64,000 nucleotides of DNA from Xiphias gladius (GCF_016859285.1 NC_053422.1:24780962-24844961); one strand, 5' to 3'. Positions 35,211-47,254 are shown, counted from the stretch's first letter. The notes: generated from the sequence alone by a model not told the origin. Translations and numbers: made by a program.

Positions 35211-36050
35211 TGCACAGCAGGCTGTCACACACATAGACGTACACACACACATGCAGCGCCTGTCTACAGGGATTTGTGTGCATGGGGGAGATCTATTTAT
35301 CTCTCTGTTTGTCTCATGTTTCGTCCTCAACAGTTAGCTCACCCTGACAAACACCCTCATGCACAACACAGCTTTTAGTTACAGTTACAAACACATGTGC
35401 ACTATCTCTAAAGCTTTTATGTGGAGTGGGGCACACATAAGGTTAACAAACACGGGAAATGGGGAAGATTGCCACTAGCTTCCAGTGTACCACAGAGGGC
35501 ATAACAACAAGTAGAGCATGGGAGAATAAGAGCCTAAAGTACTTTTCAGCACATTTCTTTGTCCGACAAATTGCTTAGGTGAACTGTGAAGACTGTGGCC
35601 ATTATTATAGATGAAATACAATATACACTGTATGTTGTGATGGAAATATGGCACATAAGAATTACATTACACTCCTTCATATTATGAAAGAAAAACAAGT
35701 CAGTGAGATGTAATGATTCTGTATCTTTCTTGTTGCAGTACACAGTATACCTGATTGCATTATGTAGTTCTATCATTTTTATAAATTTTCTACTCTTCAT
35801 TTTTCATTGTTTTCATTCATTCATTCATTTAATTGCTTGTACCAGGGCGAAAATGAATGTTCGTATCTGTTTTGGAGGCTAAACTACAAGGCTTGGTCAG
35901 AGCTACATTACTACCAACAAGTCCTCCAACCTAATTGTGTTACAATATAAAGGTTTTTTTTACTTGGGTTACGAATTTCTCTTGAGTGGTAGTTTTGATG
36001 GGCCAGAATGCAATGCAGCCACAAGCTGTTATGCGTTTAAGAGGTGTGAC
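35211..36050. other. No recognisable feature
   Basis: Apart from the upstream part of the frame in the previous entry there is only a short ATTC tetranucleotide run at about 35813-35829. Confidence 0.4.
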
Positions 36051-36425
36051 CCTCCCTTTAAGTTGCACTAATCAATATTTTTAACCTTACAGTGGATGAA
36101 ATGGCTATGTGTAATGTGAATGGGGTCACTCGTAGTAATGAAACCACGTAGAATTATCACCAGACTCTGCAGTTCACCTCAGCTCTACAAAGAGTGACTT
36201 TGTAGTATCTTTGAGGCTCATTGCTTTGGTTTTACAGCCGGCGTCTTTACTGAATTTGATTTAGTCTGACCATTCTCATCAACCTAGTTGCCAACAGCAG
36301 CAAGCAGATGTTTTAAACAAAAAAGCTAAGCAAGTTTATAGATAAATGCACTGTACACTGCTGACCAGTACTAAACAGCAGATAGGCAACATTCATTTTG
36401 ATTTGTCAGGTGGCCAGAGACATGA
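36051..36425 (+). repeat. Teleost interspersed repeat, family C
   Basis: agttgcactaatcaatattt, atggctatgtgtaatgtg, aattatcaccagactctgc and attgctttggttttacagcc are shared with the copies at 55.0 and 57.1 kb in the same orientation. Confidence 0.68.
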
Positions 36426-39400
36426 CTCCAAATGATTACTAATGTTACTACATAAGGAACTTTGTAAAGCTAGTTGCGCTTGTTCTGTTGCCCTCAAATG
36501 GCAAAACAAACAAACAAAAAAAACAAAAAGTAGAGCGGCTTTAGGTCAACTGGAAATTCACCGATACTGCTTTTGCTGTTTTTTCTCCTCTACAAGACAT
36601 ACAGTACATATCTCCATCTATTATTCTCAGTCTACCTAATCTTGATAGTGCACAGTGACAGTCCACTCATTGCTGCCGTGACATACACTATATGGCAGTG
36701 AATCAGTGAACTAAGGCTGAGCTAAACTTAAACCAAAAAAAAAAAAGGTCTAATTATTAGTTTTTGAGAATTTGCATAATCTTGCCCTTTATATGAGGCA
36801 TCTTATTTAAAATGTAAATGTATTTAAATTAGCTTGGAGCCAAATATCTGAGGAACACCAAGGTCCGCAGTGGATTTACCATCGCTGGCACATACTGGCA
36901 CAACATGCCAAAATTAACTAGAGAAATTAATTTGGTCCTCTGGGCTCTTGCTGTAAATACGGACACATTTTTTGTCAACCCACACAAAGTCAAAGTTAAG
37001 TAAAGGTTTCATGCTGCGTACAGTATTCTGCAACCAGCTTGCCAGTGTGTGTCATCAGCATTATTTCTCATGATGTATATGCATTTTAGAGAGAAATACA
37101 AGGTGTAGAAATGCTACCACTGCCATGGTTAAATTTAAATACTCACTGTTGAAAATATGAGGAAATGCTTTCTGACATTTAGTTTAAACCTTTTTGCACT
37201 GTCTCAAGGCTTGAAAACCTCCTTTTTACCTTTTCTCCTCCCTGATTCCAAACCTTCTTTTCATGCTTGCAGTGTTGAAATCAATGCAGGATCCCAGCTA
37301 TCTGTTGAATTCACCTGCTCAGAAAGGGCTGGCAGCCCCAAAATTCCATATATGTGACTAAAGTCCTGTCTGACAGAATTAGTTTAACTGAAATATTAGG
37401 TCATGTTATTTTGGTTATTATGATTTGGGGTGTACAAACCATATTTAAAGCTAAATTATGCAAATTGCACCTAAATCTGAGGTTCTTTCTGTTCAGTGTT
37501 GCCACTATTGGCTTTTATCAGAAACATAATTGAAGTCAATCACAAGGGGTCATTCTACAAAATCTACTGAGACGAGTAATAATTTAGCTTCAAAGCATTC
37601 ATTGTATACCCGCACATAATCATCAGTTGCAAAGCACTTCTAAAACTCATAGACAAATCTCAACAAAAATGGAGTGTCTGCTCTTCAGACTGCTCCCCAT
37701 CTTCAAAGCTTTAGTTACCAGTGCAGTGTGTGTTTCTCCGTCATGGTGGGAAAGCAGCAGGAGTGGAGGTGCCTGCAGGCTCAGCAAAGTGGTAAAAAAG
37801 ACTTGCTCCGTCGCGGGGCTGAGGCTCGACTCCCTGGAGACAGAAACTGGGAGCTGTCCTAAGCGCTATTCGCATGGGTGTCTGGTATCATAGGGAGACT
37901 TCATGTAAATTAATGAATTACCAGTCAACCTCTATGTTTTGCAGAACACAAACAATGCATAAGGAATTTCATGACCTGTGCACTTTGTGAAAATGAATTA
38001 TTCACAGTTTTTCACTTTTAGATGTAGCAAGTCAAAACCTTCATGCTACTAGTTCATTTATCTATACATATCTCACTTTCTCTCCTTAAGAATTCAGGAG
38101 GAAGACTTTGACATCCTCACCCTTTACTTCAGCACCCACAACTGCAACACAGGGGGCTTCAAGTATTCTTCCATCGATGATTCTTCAGTCATTAATCTGG
38201 TGTTTCCTGTGCTTTTTGTAAGCATGTGTATCCCTGCTCTATCCAACATTCACTACAATGATCCCTTAAAATATTTGCACCCTGTAACACAGCTTTGATA
38301 TAAGAACTGAAAATATACATCACTATTCTTATCTGTCCTGCATTCAGCATACTGTTCTGCATCCATGCACAGAAGCCAGTACACACAGTATTCAGTTTTA
38401 TGGATACATTTTTTGCAGGAGTTGTTCTGTGTTAAATCAGAAACCTTCACTTTGACTGATGAAGTAATCAGTCATATTTGTTTTCAAGTTCCGTGTGCCA
38501 CCAAAGGTGGCAGAAGAGATGGTGAATATAGACAATTTTTACAATGTAAAACTATGAGAAAAGGTTTTTCACTGCGAATAGACAATACAAGACAGGACTT
38601 ACTGGAGGGAGAGACAGGTCTCTGGCTTTTTTCGGCAGTACCTCTGCGGGTGTAATAAATGCCTCTTGTGGAATTCAGGAAGTTCCTATTTTATATGAAG
38701 CTCTGTGCACTTTGCTGATCCACCCATATTACTGTCCGCCTAGTGACTTGTTGCTCATTTCCGTTCTCCAGTCGACATGACTCTGAAGTTTAGCAGCCGT
38801 TGTTCCTTAAGTTGTGCTATTGATTGATAGTCAGTCTGCCTGTTTTTTGGACCTTATGGTTGGTCAATATTAGTACTTTGCCGTAGTCAGCCTTGTTAAA
38901 GTGTATGTTTTGTGTGTTGTATGAGTAACTTTAACAGTGAAACACATTTAAGTCAACATTAACCCTTGTGCTACCACAACAGGTGGTTATTGAATACCAC
39001 TGTTCTAGGACTGTTATAATTACATATTTTGCTCCTGGATGGTAACAAAACCTATCTTTGAGGCAAAGGCTAAACAATGGCTGCTAGACGATACTACCAA
39101 ATAGAATATGGATATCTTGATTTGTTTAAATGTTTTATTTTTTAAATTATCGATATTAGCATCTTGAACTATGTCAGCATGTACATTTTTGGTGTCTGTT
39201 AATCTTTTTACCTTGTCTGCTTACTGAATTTTTTTTTTTCTGTAATGTCAGAAATTCACCTGTATCCATTTTGATAAAGGTTGCTGGACTTCTGAAAACA
39301 CCAGGGACGACGGTGAAAATAGGCCCAGAACTTCATCGATCTTTCCTAAATAAAGTCAGATGTACTGTATTTATAAACATGGATGTTAGAATGTTGTCAA

Positions 39401-40904
39401 TGAATCAGAACAAACCAAACCAAACTAAAACATGTCCAGGTTTCATATGTTGGCTACCACAATCATGTTAGGATCTTGGACACGGGCCTGCTATAGTGAA
39501 TATTCCAAGACCAACAATAAGATATCTCTCTTTAAATTGAGACTGAAGAAAGTTTTTTTTAGTTATTGTTGTTAAAAAGCTACTTTGATGTAATTGCTTG
39601 AATTATCTTAAATGCTTGCTGTTTGTCATAATCTTATTTGGGTCTACTTTTTCTGATGCTGCAATGACCCAGTCTCCCCACAGGAATCATTACACTTTCA
39701 TCTCACTGATCTCTCTCTCTTTCCCCCACTGTCTTTCCATCTTTGCGGCACCACAGGGGAAATTGACCTTTACTTCCTGTATCATTACCCTCACCAAGTC
39801 TAATTGTGATCACACTCACGTGTGTGCTCACATATACATATTATCATCCCTTATCACCACACTGAATTGCAATCCATACATCAACAGTTCCTGTGAGTTG
39901 GAGGGCTACTTTGCCGCTCTCCTCCTCTAATGAACACAAAAAAAATCTCCTAATTAGATGTAGAGGCTGACCAGACATGTTTTATCATCATCTGTGTCAT
40001 CTTCAGTGTGTCTGTATTAGAATTCAAATACATATGTGCATGTTTTTGTATTGTGTGTGTTTTGTGCCTAAATGCTTTTAGAATTCATGCGTTTCTTGGT
40101 GCACAACCTTTGTTTTTAGATAAATAGGTAATGAGGGTCATTTTGAAATAAGGTGTTTTGTAATGTAAGATATCCCTGTGTGGGTGTGGGTGTTTGATGG
40201 TTATCGTAGGTGGTGTGCTTGTGTAGATATTAATAAATCTGACTCTATTATGCGCCTGACAAGCTATGGTTACATGTTTTTGTCCCTTTTGTTGTCGGTG
40301 ACTGTGGATGTTCTCATATCCAGTGCAGAGGATGATGGGAAAATAAAAAGGCCTGTAAACACACTTTTTGTTATCTCTCCTCTCCTCTCCTCCCAAACCA
40401 TCATCCCCTCAACCACCCTTCAACCTCCTAAGTTCTGCTCATTCCCCTCCTCTCTGTAGGGAGCCATGTGGCAGCTGTGTCATTTATGGCCTAAATGATA
40501 TAGAGATCTCTTTAACACTTTCTCCTTTCGTGTCTTTGTTCTTTAGACTTTCAGCAGCAGTCAGCATTTGCTCCAGATGTGTGATAACTCAAATTGAACC
40601 AAGGCCATTATAAAATGAACTGCCTTTAGTGGGAGGTGAACTCAGGCTTTATTATTATCACTGTGTGCTTGCATTTGTTCATTTGTGCATTCACTCTGAA
40701 TCGCAGTAGTCGCTGGTTTTAAATTCTACAGTAATAAAACAGTGAATTCCCCTCATCATCTGTTTTTAAAAAAGCAGACACAATAACTTTTACTCACAGA
40801 ATGCATGTTTGCATTCAGTGTGACTGACAGTGAGGAGAGAACAGTGAATATTCCTCACCCTTCCCCACCCACCTACTCACCTTTTCCCTATTCCCTTGTC
40901 AGGT
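36426..40904. other. No firm gene; several weak exon-like fragments
   Basis: Four short plus-strand patches look faintly coding and follow possible acceptors: about 37287-37357 (VEINAGSQLSVEFTC), 37663-37880, 38090-38185 (EEDFDILTLYFSTHNC) and 38485-38560 (FRVPPKVAEEMVNIDNFYN). I recognise no family and cannot join them into a gene. A C/T-rich tract precedes 40460. Confidence 0.3.
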
Positions 40905-41099
40905 CTTAGTGGGCCAATTCCACTCATTCCCTGCCAGATTGTCTAATGTGTTTTCCACACTCTTGATTTCCTTTCGTGCCTGTATTTGCCTGCCTGTTTC
41001 TAAAGACCTGCCCGTTTTTGGATTTTGCCTTTTGCTTGTTCCTTTTGCCTGGTTTACCTGCCTGCCTGTTACCAACCAACACCGATGCCCCTCATGTAA
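40905..41099 (+). repeat. Probable teleost repeat (pyrimidine-rich tail)
   Basis: The stretch attccctgccagattgtc to gcctgcctgttaccaacc, with repeated tgcctgcctg words, resembles a dispersed fish repeat I have seen often but cannot name. It directly precedes the tRNA array. Confidence 0.4.
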
Positions 41100-41406
41100 A
41101 GGCTGGACTGTGTATTCTGTGACCTGGAACGTGATGAATTCCAGAGGTTCACTGTCGCCCTACCTACGTACTTCTCCCTTACCATTTCCAGAACAAACTT
41201 GCTCAAGCTATCATGATTAGGTAAGCTTTCAGATACAAACATTTCTACTTTGCAAATTGTTGCATTTCTTCTCTGAAGATCTACCCAGAAACAAAGTTTG
41301 CCAACCTAGTCCACTTGATTTAGCATGTGATCACAAGGTGCTGACAGTTAAAAAATTCATTTGAAATCTTAGAAAGTGTTCCAATTCAAGCCTTCGGCTA
41401 TGTGAG

Positions 41407-41478
41407 AGCAGAGTGGTGCAGCAGAAGCGTGCTGGGCCCTTAACCCAGAGGTCGATGGCTCAAAACCATTCCCTGCTT
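41407..41478 (+). pseudogene. tRNA-iMet-derived pseudogene with CTT anticodon
   Basis: A full 72-base iMet-like sequence at the left edge of the array. The anticodon loop reads CCCTTAA instead of CCCATAA, so the anticodon is CTT (Lys). The T arm (gatggctcaaaaccatt) has lost the A54 and G57 bases, and the 3' base is T. Acceptor pairing is partly kept. Most likely dead. Confidence 0.8.
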
Positions 41479-41697
41479 GTTGCGTATGTTGTCAAGCATG
41501 GAGTCCTGTTGGGATTCCATGGTATCTGCACCTTATGAATCCAGCAAAGATGAAAACCCTTTGACAACAAATCTAGACAGTGCAGATCTGAGTTTGAATA
41601 TCAGTGGTGCCCAAGCTAGATAATTTAGTTTCCAAGATTTAAAAATTCACCTCGTTAAAGCGGCATATACCTAATCATGATAGCTTGATATAATGAT

Positions 41698-41736
41698 ATA
41701 ACCCAGAGGTCGATGGATCGAAACCATTCTCTGCTA
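41698..41736 (+). pseudogene. 3' half of a tRNA-iMet
   Basis: Starts at the anticodon loop (ataacccagag) and runs to the 3' end with an intact T arm (gatggatcgaaacc). The 5' half and A box are missing. Confidence 0.85.
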
Positions 41737-41971
41737 GTTGTATATGTTGTCAAGCATGGAGTCCTGTTGGGATTCCATGCTATCTGCATCTTATGAATCC
41801 AGCATATGAAAAGTCTTTGACAACAAATCTAGAGACTGCAGATCGGAGTTTGAATATCAGTGGTGCCCAAGCTACAGAATTTAGTTTCCAAAATTTAAAA
41901 ATTCACCTCTTTAAAGCGGCATGTATTGCTGAAGTACTCCACGTCCAAGCATATGACATACCAGAACTGAC

Positions 41972-42053
41972 GGTAGTGTGGCCGAGTGGTCTAAGGTGCT
42001 GGATTTAGGCTCCAGTCTATATGGAGGCGTGGGTTCAAATCCCATCACTGCCA
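41972..42053 (+). tRNA. tRNA-Leu (anticodon TAG)
   Basis: 82 bases. The acceptor arm ggtagtg pairs with cactgcc (one G-T pair). The D arm is ggccgagtggtctaaggt with G18 G19 intact. The anticodon stem ctgga/tccag encloses the loop tttaggc, giving anticodon TAG with T33 present. There is a long variable arm as in Leu tRNAs. The T arm is gtggg-ttcaaat-cccat. It is the only Leu copy in the array with all invariant bases in place and the best candidate for a working gene. No run of four T follows; the downstream sequence is tctttgtctcc. Confidence 0.85.
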
Positions 42054-42396
42054 TCTTTGTCTCCAGGTACATGGACTATCTGGTCTTGGACTTGGATTAT
42101 AGCAGATTAAATTAGGATTATCCATCCAAGGATAGAATTAACCAAATATCATTCAAAAAAATCATCTCACAAATGGCTTCACTGTGCTAAAAGCAGATAC
42201 TAAAGCTCCAGGTATTGCTGAAATACTCAAGGTCCAAGTACATGACATATGCAAGCCTACCCAGAAACCAAGTTTGTCAACCTGGTCCTTGTTTTTGCAA
42301 GTCCACTTGATTTCACGTGATCACAAGGCTCTGACAGTTAAGAAATTCGTTTGAAATCATAAAAAGTGCTGCAATCCTCCCTCTCCAGTATGTGAG

Positions 42397-42468
42397 AGCA
42401 GAGTGGTGCAGCGGAAGCGTGCTGGGCCCATAACCCAGCGGTCGATGGATGGAAACCATCCTCTGCTA
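42397..42468 (+). pseudogene. Derived tRNA-iMet (C56G type)
   Basis: 72 bases with anticodon CAT and a good acceptor and anticodon arm. It differs from the standard vertebrate iMet at C11 to T, A44 to C and C56 to G (T loop atggaaa instead of atcgaaa). C56 normally pairs with G19 at the tRNA elbow. The same three changes recur in six further copies. Confidence 0.8.
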
Positions 42469-42706
42469 GTTACATATGTTGTCAAGCATGGAGTGCTGCT
42501 GGGGTTTCAATGCTGTCTGCTCCTTATGAATCCAGCAGATCAAAACTCTTTGACCACAAACGTAGCAATACCAGATCATTGTGAATTGGATATCAGCAGT
42601 GACCCAGCTACATACTTTAGTTTTCAAGATTTTAAAATTCACCTCTTTAAAGCGGCATGTATTGCTGAAATACTCCAGCTCCATGCATATGAAATACAGA
42701 ACTGTT

Positions 42707-42787
42707 GGTGTGTGGGCGAGTGTTCTCTAAGCTGCTGGATTTAGGCTCCAGTCTCTATGGCGTGGGGTTCAAATCCCATCACTGCCA
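42707..42787 (+). pseudogene. Degenerate tRNA-Leu(TAG)
   Basis: The D arm is disrupted (gagtgttctctaagctg) and the variable arm shortened. The anticodon loop tttaggc and T arm remain. Confidence 0.75.
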
Positions 42788-42906
42788 TCTGTCTCCCAGG
42801 TACATGGAATATCTCTGGTCTCAGACTTGGATATTAGCAGATTAAATTAGATTTATCCATCCAGGATAGAATTAACCAAATATCATTCAAAAAATCATCT
42901 CACGAG

Positions 42907-42985
42907 TGTAGTGGGTGTGAGGTGGTAGGGCGCTGGATTTAGGCCCAGTCTCTATGGAGGCGTGGTTCAAATCCCATCATCACCA
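42907..42985 (+). pseudogene. Degenerate tRNA-Leu(TAG) fragment
   Basis: Recognisable from gcgctggatttaggc and tctatggaggcgtgg. The anticodon stem has lost a base and the acceptor arm no longer pairs. Confidence 0.65.
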
Positions 42986-43380
42986 TCATCTTCTCCAGGT
43001 ACATGGGGAAATATCTGGTCTCAGACTTGATTTATAGCAGATTAAATATTATATATCCATCCAAGGATAGAATTTAAAAATCATCAAAAAAAAAATCATC
43101 TCACCTAATGGCTTCACTGTGTATTCTCTGAACTTGAATGTCATCATTTCTGGAGGTTCAGTGTTGCCCTACCTACCTACTCTCCTTAGTACTTCTCCCT
43201 TACCATTTCCAGAACAAACTTGCTCAAGCTATCATGATTATATAAGCTTTCAGATACAAACATTTCTACTTTTGTACATTGCTGCATTGCTTCCCTGAAC
43301 ACTTATCAAGAAACAAAGTTTGCCAACCTGGTCCTCGTTGATCACAGAAACTACTGCAATCCCCCTATGCAGCAGGTGGG

Positions 43381-43452
43381 AGCAGAGTGGCGCAGCGGAA
43401 GCGTGCTGGGCCCATAACCCAGAGGTCGATGGATCGAAACCATTCTCTGCTA
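43381..43452 (+). tRNA. Initiator tRNA-Met (CAT), near canonical
   Basis: 72 bases. The acceptor arm agcagag pairs with ctctgct and contains the initiator-type A1-T72 pair. The D arm is gcgcagcggaagcgt. The anticodon arm ctggg-cccataa-cccag has the three G-C pairs of eukaryotic initiators. The T loop atcgaaa has A54 and A60. The only change from the standard vertebrate sequence is C65 to T, which gives a G49-T65 wobble. It could fold and function. No oligo-T terminator follows within the first 40 bases. Confidence 0.82.
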
Positions 43453-43842
43453 GTTGTATATGTTGTCAAGCATAGAGTCCTGTTGGGATTCCATGCTATC
43501 TGCATCTTATGAATCCAGCATATGAAAAGTCTTTGAGCACAAATCTAGAAACTCCAGATCTCCAGAATGGGAACTGGATATTAGCAATGGCCCAGCTACA
43601 TACTTTACTTTTCAAGATTTAAAAATTCACCTCGTTAAAGCTGCAGGTATTGCTGAAATACTCCAGGTCCAAGTACATGACATATTCTTGACATATGCAA
43701 GCATACCCAGAAACCAAGTTTGTCAACCTGGTCCTTGTTTTTGCAAGTCCACTTGATTTCACGTGATCACAAGGCTCTGACAGTTAAGAAATTCGTTTGA
43801 AATCATAAAAAGTGCTGCAATCCTCCCTCTCCAGTATGTGAG

Positions 43843-43914
43843 AGCAGAGTGGTGCAGCGGAAGCGTGCTGGGCCCATAACCCAGCGGTCGATGGATGGAA
43901 ACCATCCTCTGCTA
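43843..43914 (+). pseudogene. Derived tRNA-iMet (C56G type)
   Basis: Identical in sequence to the copy at 42397, with the T11, C44 and G56 changes. It lies 462 bp after the near-canonical iMet. Confidence 0.8.
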
Positions 43915-44153
43915 GTTACATATGTTGTCAAGCATGGAGTGCTGCTGGGGTTTCAATGCTGTCTGCTCCTTATGAATCCAGCAGATCAAAACTCTTTGAC
44001 CACAAACGTAGCAATACCAGATCATTGTGAATTGGATATCAGCAGTGACCCAGCTACATACTTTAGTTTTCAAGATTTTAAAATTCACCTCTTTAAAGCG
44101 GCATGTATTGCTGAAATACTCCAGCTCCATGCATATGAAATACCAGAATTGAA

Positions 44154-44235
44154 GGTAGTGTGGCCGAGTGTTCTAAGGTGCTGGATCTAGACTCCAGTCT
44201 CTATGGAGGCGAGGGTTCAAATCCCATCACTGCCA
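44154..44235 (+). pseudogene. Derived tRNA-Leu(TAG) (T19, C33 type)
   Basis: 82 bases. The D loop gagtgttc lacks G19 and the anticodon loop tctagac has C33 instead of T33. The T stem also has gaggg against cccat, which leaves a mismatch. It lies 311 bp after the derived iMet. Confidence 0.8.
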
Positions 44236-44443
44236 TCTTTGTCTCCAGGTACATGGAATATCTGGTCTCAGACTTGGATTATAGCAGATTAAATTAGGAT
44301 TATCCATCCAAGGATAGAATTAACCAAATATCATTCAAAAAAATCATCTCACGAATGGCTTCACTGTGTATTCTCTGAACTGGAATGTCATCATTTCTGG
44401 AGGTTCAGTGTTGCCCTACCTAAGTACTTCTCCCTTACCATTT

Positions 44444-44477
44444 CCAGCGGTCGATGGATGGAAACCATCCTCTGCTA
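44444..44477 (+). pseudogene. 34-bp 3' fragment of derived iMet
   Basis: Starts at ccagcggtcg, fused to the spacer phrase ttaccattt. The A box and anticodon are gone; the T arm with G56 and the acceptor 3' strand remain. It marks the start of a 563-bp short unit. Confidence 0.85.
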
Positions 44478-44716
44478 GTTACATATGTTGTCAAGCATGG
44501 AGTGCTGCTGGGGTTTCAATGCTGTCTGCTCCTTATGAATCCAGCAGATCAAAACTCTTTGACCACAAACGTAGCAATACCAGATCATTGTGAATTGGAT
44601 ATCAGCAGTGACCCAGCTACATACTTTAGTTTTCAAGATTTTAAAATTCACCTCTTTAAAGCGGCATGTATTGCTGAAATACTCCAGCTCCATGCATATG
44701 AAATACCAGAATTGAA

Positions 44717-44798
44717 GGTAGTGTGGCCGAGTGTTCTAAGGCGCTGGATCTAGGCTCCAGTCTCTATGGAGGCGTGGGTTCAAATCCCATCACTGCCA
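44717..44798 (+). pseudogene. Derived tRNA-Leu(TAG) (T19, C33 type)
   Basis: 82 bases. The acceptor and T arms are intact as in the 41972 copy, but with gagtgttc in the D loop and tctaggc in the anticodon loop. Confidence 0.8.
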
Positions 44799-45006
44799 TC
44801 TTTGTCTCCAGGTACATGGACTATCTGGTGTTGGACTTGGATTATAGCAGATTAAATTAGGATTATCCATCCAAGGATAGAATTAACCAAATATCATTCA
44901 AAAAAATCATCTCACGAATGGCTTCACTGTGTATTCTCTGAACTGGAATGTCATCATTTCTGGAGGTTCAGTGTTGCCCTACCTAAGTACTTCTCCCTTA
45001 CCATTT

Positions 45007-45040
45007 CCAGCGGTCGATGGATGGAAACCATCCTCTGCTA
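45007..45040 (+). pseudogene. 34-bp 3' fragment of derived iMet
   Basis: Same spacer junction as at 44444, exactly 563 bp further on. Confidence 0.85.
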
Positions 45041-45279
45041 GTTACATATGTTGTCAAGCATGGAGTGCTGCTGGGGTTTCAATGCTGTCTGCTCCTTATG
45101 AATCCAGCAGATCAAAACTCTTTGACCACAAACGTAGCAATACCAGATCATTGTGAATTGGATATCAGCAGTGACCCAGCTACATACTTTAGTTTTCAAG
45201 ATTTTAAAATTCACCTCTTTAAAGCGGCATGTATTGCTGAAATACTCCAGCTCCATGCATATGAAATACCAGAATTGAA

Positions 45280-45361
45280 GGTAGTGTGGCCGAGTGTTCT
45301 AAGGCGCTGGATCTAGGCTCCAGTCTCTATGGAGGCGTGGGTTCAAATCCCATCACTGCCA
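45280..45361 (+). pseudogene. Derived tRNA-Leu(TAG) (T19, C33 type)
   Basis: Same sequence as the copy at 44717, 563 bp further on. Confidence 0.8.
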
Positions 45362-45704
45362 TCTTTGTCTCCAGGTACATGGAATATCTGGTCTCAGACT
45401 TGGATTATAGCAGATTAAATTAGGATTATCCATCCAAGGATAGAATTAACCAAATATCATTCAAAAAAGTCATCTCACGAATGGCTTCACTGTGCTAAAA
45501 GCAGATACTAAAGCTCCAGGTATTGCTGAAATACTCAAGGTCCAAGTACATGACATATGCAAGCATACCCAGAAACCAAGTTTGTCAACCTGGTCCTTGT
45601 TTTTGCAAGTCCACTTGATTTCACGTGATCACAAGGCTCTGACAGTTAAGAAATTCGTTTGAAATCATAAAAAGTGCTGCAATCCTCCCTCTCCAGTATG
45701 TGAG

Positions 45705-45776
45705 AGCAGAGTGGTGCAGCGGAAGCGTGCTGGGCCCATAACCCAGCGGTCGATGGATGGAAACCATCCTCTGCTA
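45705..45776 (+). pseudogene. Derived tRNA-iMet (C56G type)
   Basis: Full-length derived iMet, with no near-canonical iMet 462 bp upstream. The preceding unit was rearranged (spacer at 45475-45560 joins two different spacer types). Confidence 0.8.
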
Positions 45777-46015
45777 GTTACATATGTTGTCAAGCATGGA
45801 GTGCTGCTGGGGTTTCAATGCTGTCTGCTCCTTATGAATCCAGCAGATCAAAACTCTTTGACCACAAACGTAGCAATACCAGATCATTGTGAATTGGATA
45901 TCAGCAGTGACCCAGCTACATACTTTAGTTTTCAAGATTTTAAAATTCACCTCTTTAAAGCGGCATGTATTGCTGAAATACTCCAGCTCCATGCATATGA
46001 AATACCAGAATTGAA

Positions 46016-46097
46016 GGTAGTGTGGCCGAGTGTTCTAAGGCGCTGGATCTAGGCTCCAGTCTCTATGGAGGCGTGGGTTCAAATCCCATCACTGCCA
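46016..46097 (+). pseudogene. Derived tRNA-Leu(TAG) (T19, C33 type)
   Basis: 311 bp after the derived iMet, with the same D-loop and anticodon-loop changes as its relatives. Confidence 0.8.
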
Positions 46098-46481
46098 TCT
46101 TTGTCTCCAGGTACATGGAATATCTGGTCTCAGACTTGGATTATAGCAGATTAAATTAGGATTATCCATCCAAGGATAGAATTAACCAAATATCATTCAA
46201 AAAAATCATCTCACGAATGGCTTCACTGTGTATTCTCTGAACTGGAATGTCATCATTTCTGGAGGTTCAGTGTTGCCCTACCTAAGTACTTCTCCCTTAC
46301 CATTTCCAGAACAAACTTGCTCAAACTTGCTATCATGATTAGGTAAGCTTTCAGATACAAACATTTCTACTTTTGTACATTGCTGCATTGCTTCCCTGAA
46401 CACTTACCCAGAAACAAAGTTTGCCAACCTGGTCCTCGTTGATCACAGAAAGTACTGCAATCCCCCTATGCAGCAGGTGGG

Positions 46482-46553
46482 AGCAGAGTGGCGCAGCGGA
46501 AGCGTGCTGGGCCCATAACCCAGAGGTCGATGGATCGAAACCATTCTCTGCTA
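46482..46553 (+). tRNA. Initiator tRNA-Met (CAT), near canonical
   Basis: Identical to the copy at 43381, including the G49-T65 wobble. First member of the 2,361-bp higher-order repeat. Confidence 0.82.
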
Positions 46554-46943
46554 GTTGTATATGTTGTCAAGCATGGAGTCCTGTTGGGATTCCATGCTAT
46601 CTGCATCTTATGAATCCAGCATATGAAAAGTCTTTGAGCACAAATCTAGAAACTCCAGATCTCCAGAATGGGAACTGGATATTAGCAATGGCCCAGCTAC
46701 ATACTTTACTTTTCAAGATTTAAAAATTCACCTCGTTAAAGCTGCAGGTATTGCTGAAATACTCCAGGTCCAAGTACATGACATATTCTTGACATATGCA
46801 AGCATACCCAGAAACCAAGTTTGTCAACCTGGTCCTTGTTTTTGCAAGTCCACTTGATTTCACGTGATCACAAGGCTCTGACAGTTAAGAAATTCGTTTG
46901 AAATCATAAAAAGTGCTGCAATCCTCCCTCTCCAGTATGTGAG

Positions 46944-47015
46944 AGCAGAGTGGTGCAGCGGAAGCGTGCTGGGCCCATAACCCAGCGGTCGATGGATGGA
47001 AACCATCCTCTGCTA
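46944..47015 (+). pseudogene. Derived tRNA-iMet (C56G type)
   Basis: 462 bp after the near-canonical copy; T11, C44 and G56 as in the others. Confidence 0.8.
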
Positions 47016-47254
47016 GTTACATATGTTGTCAAGCATGGAGTGCTGCTGGGGTTTCAATGCTGTCTGCTCCTTATGAATCCAGCAGATCAAAACTCTTTGA
47101 CCACAAACGTAGCAATACCAGATCATTGTGAATTGGATATCAGCAGTGACCCAGCTACATACTTTAGTTTTCAAGATTTTAAAATTCACCTCTTTAAAGC
47201 GGCATGTATTGCTGAAATACTCCAGCTCCATGCATATGAAATACCAAAATTGAA

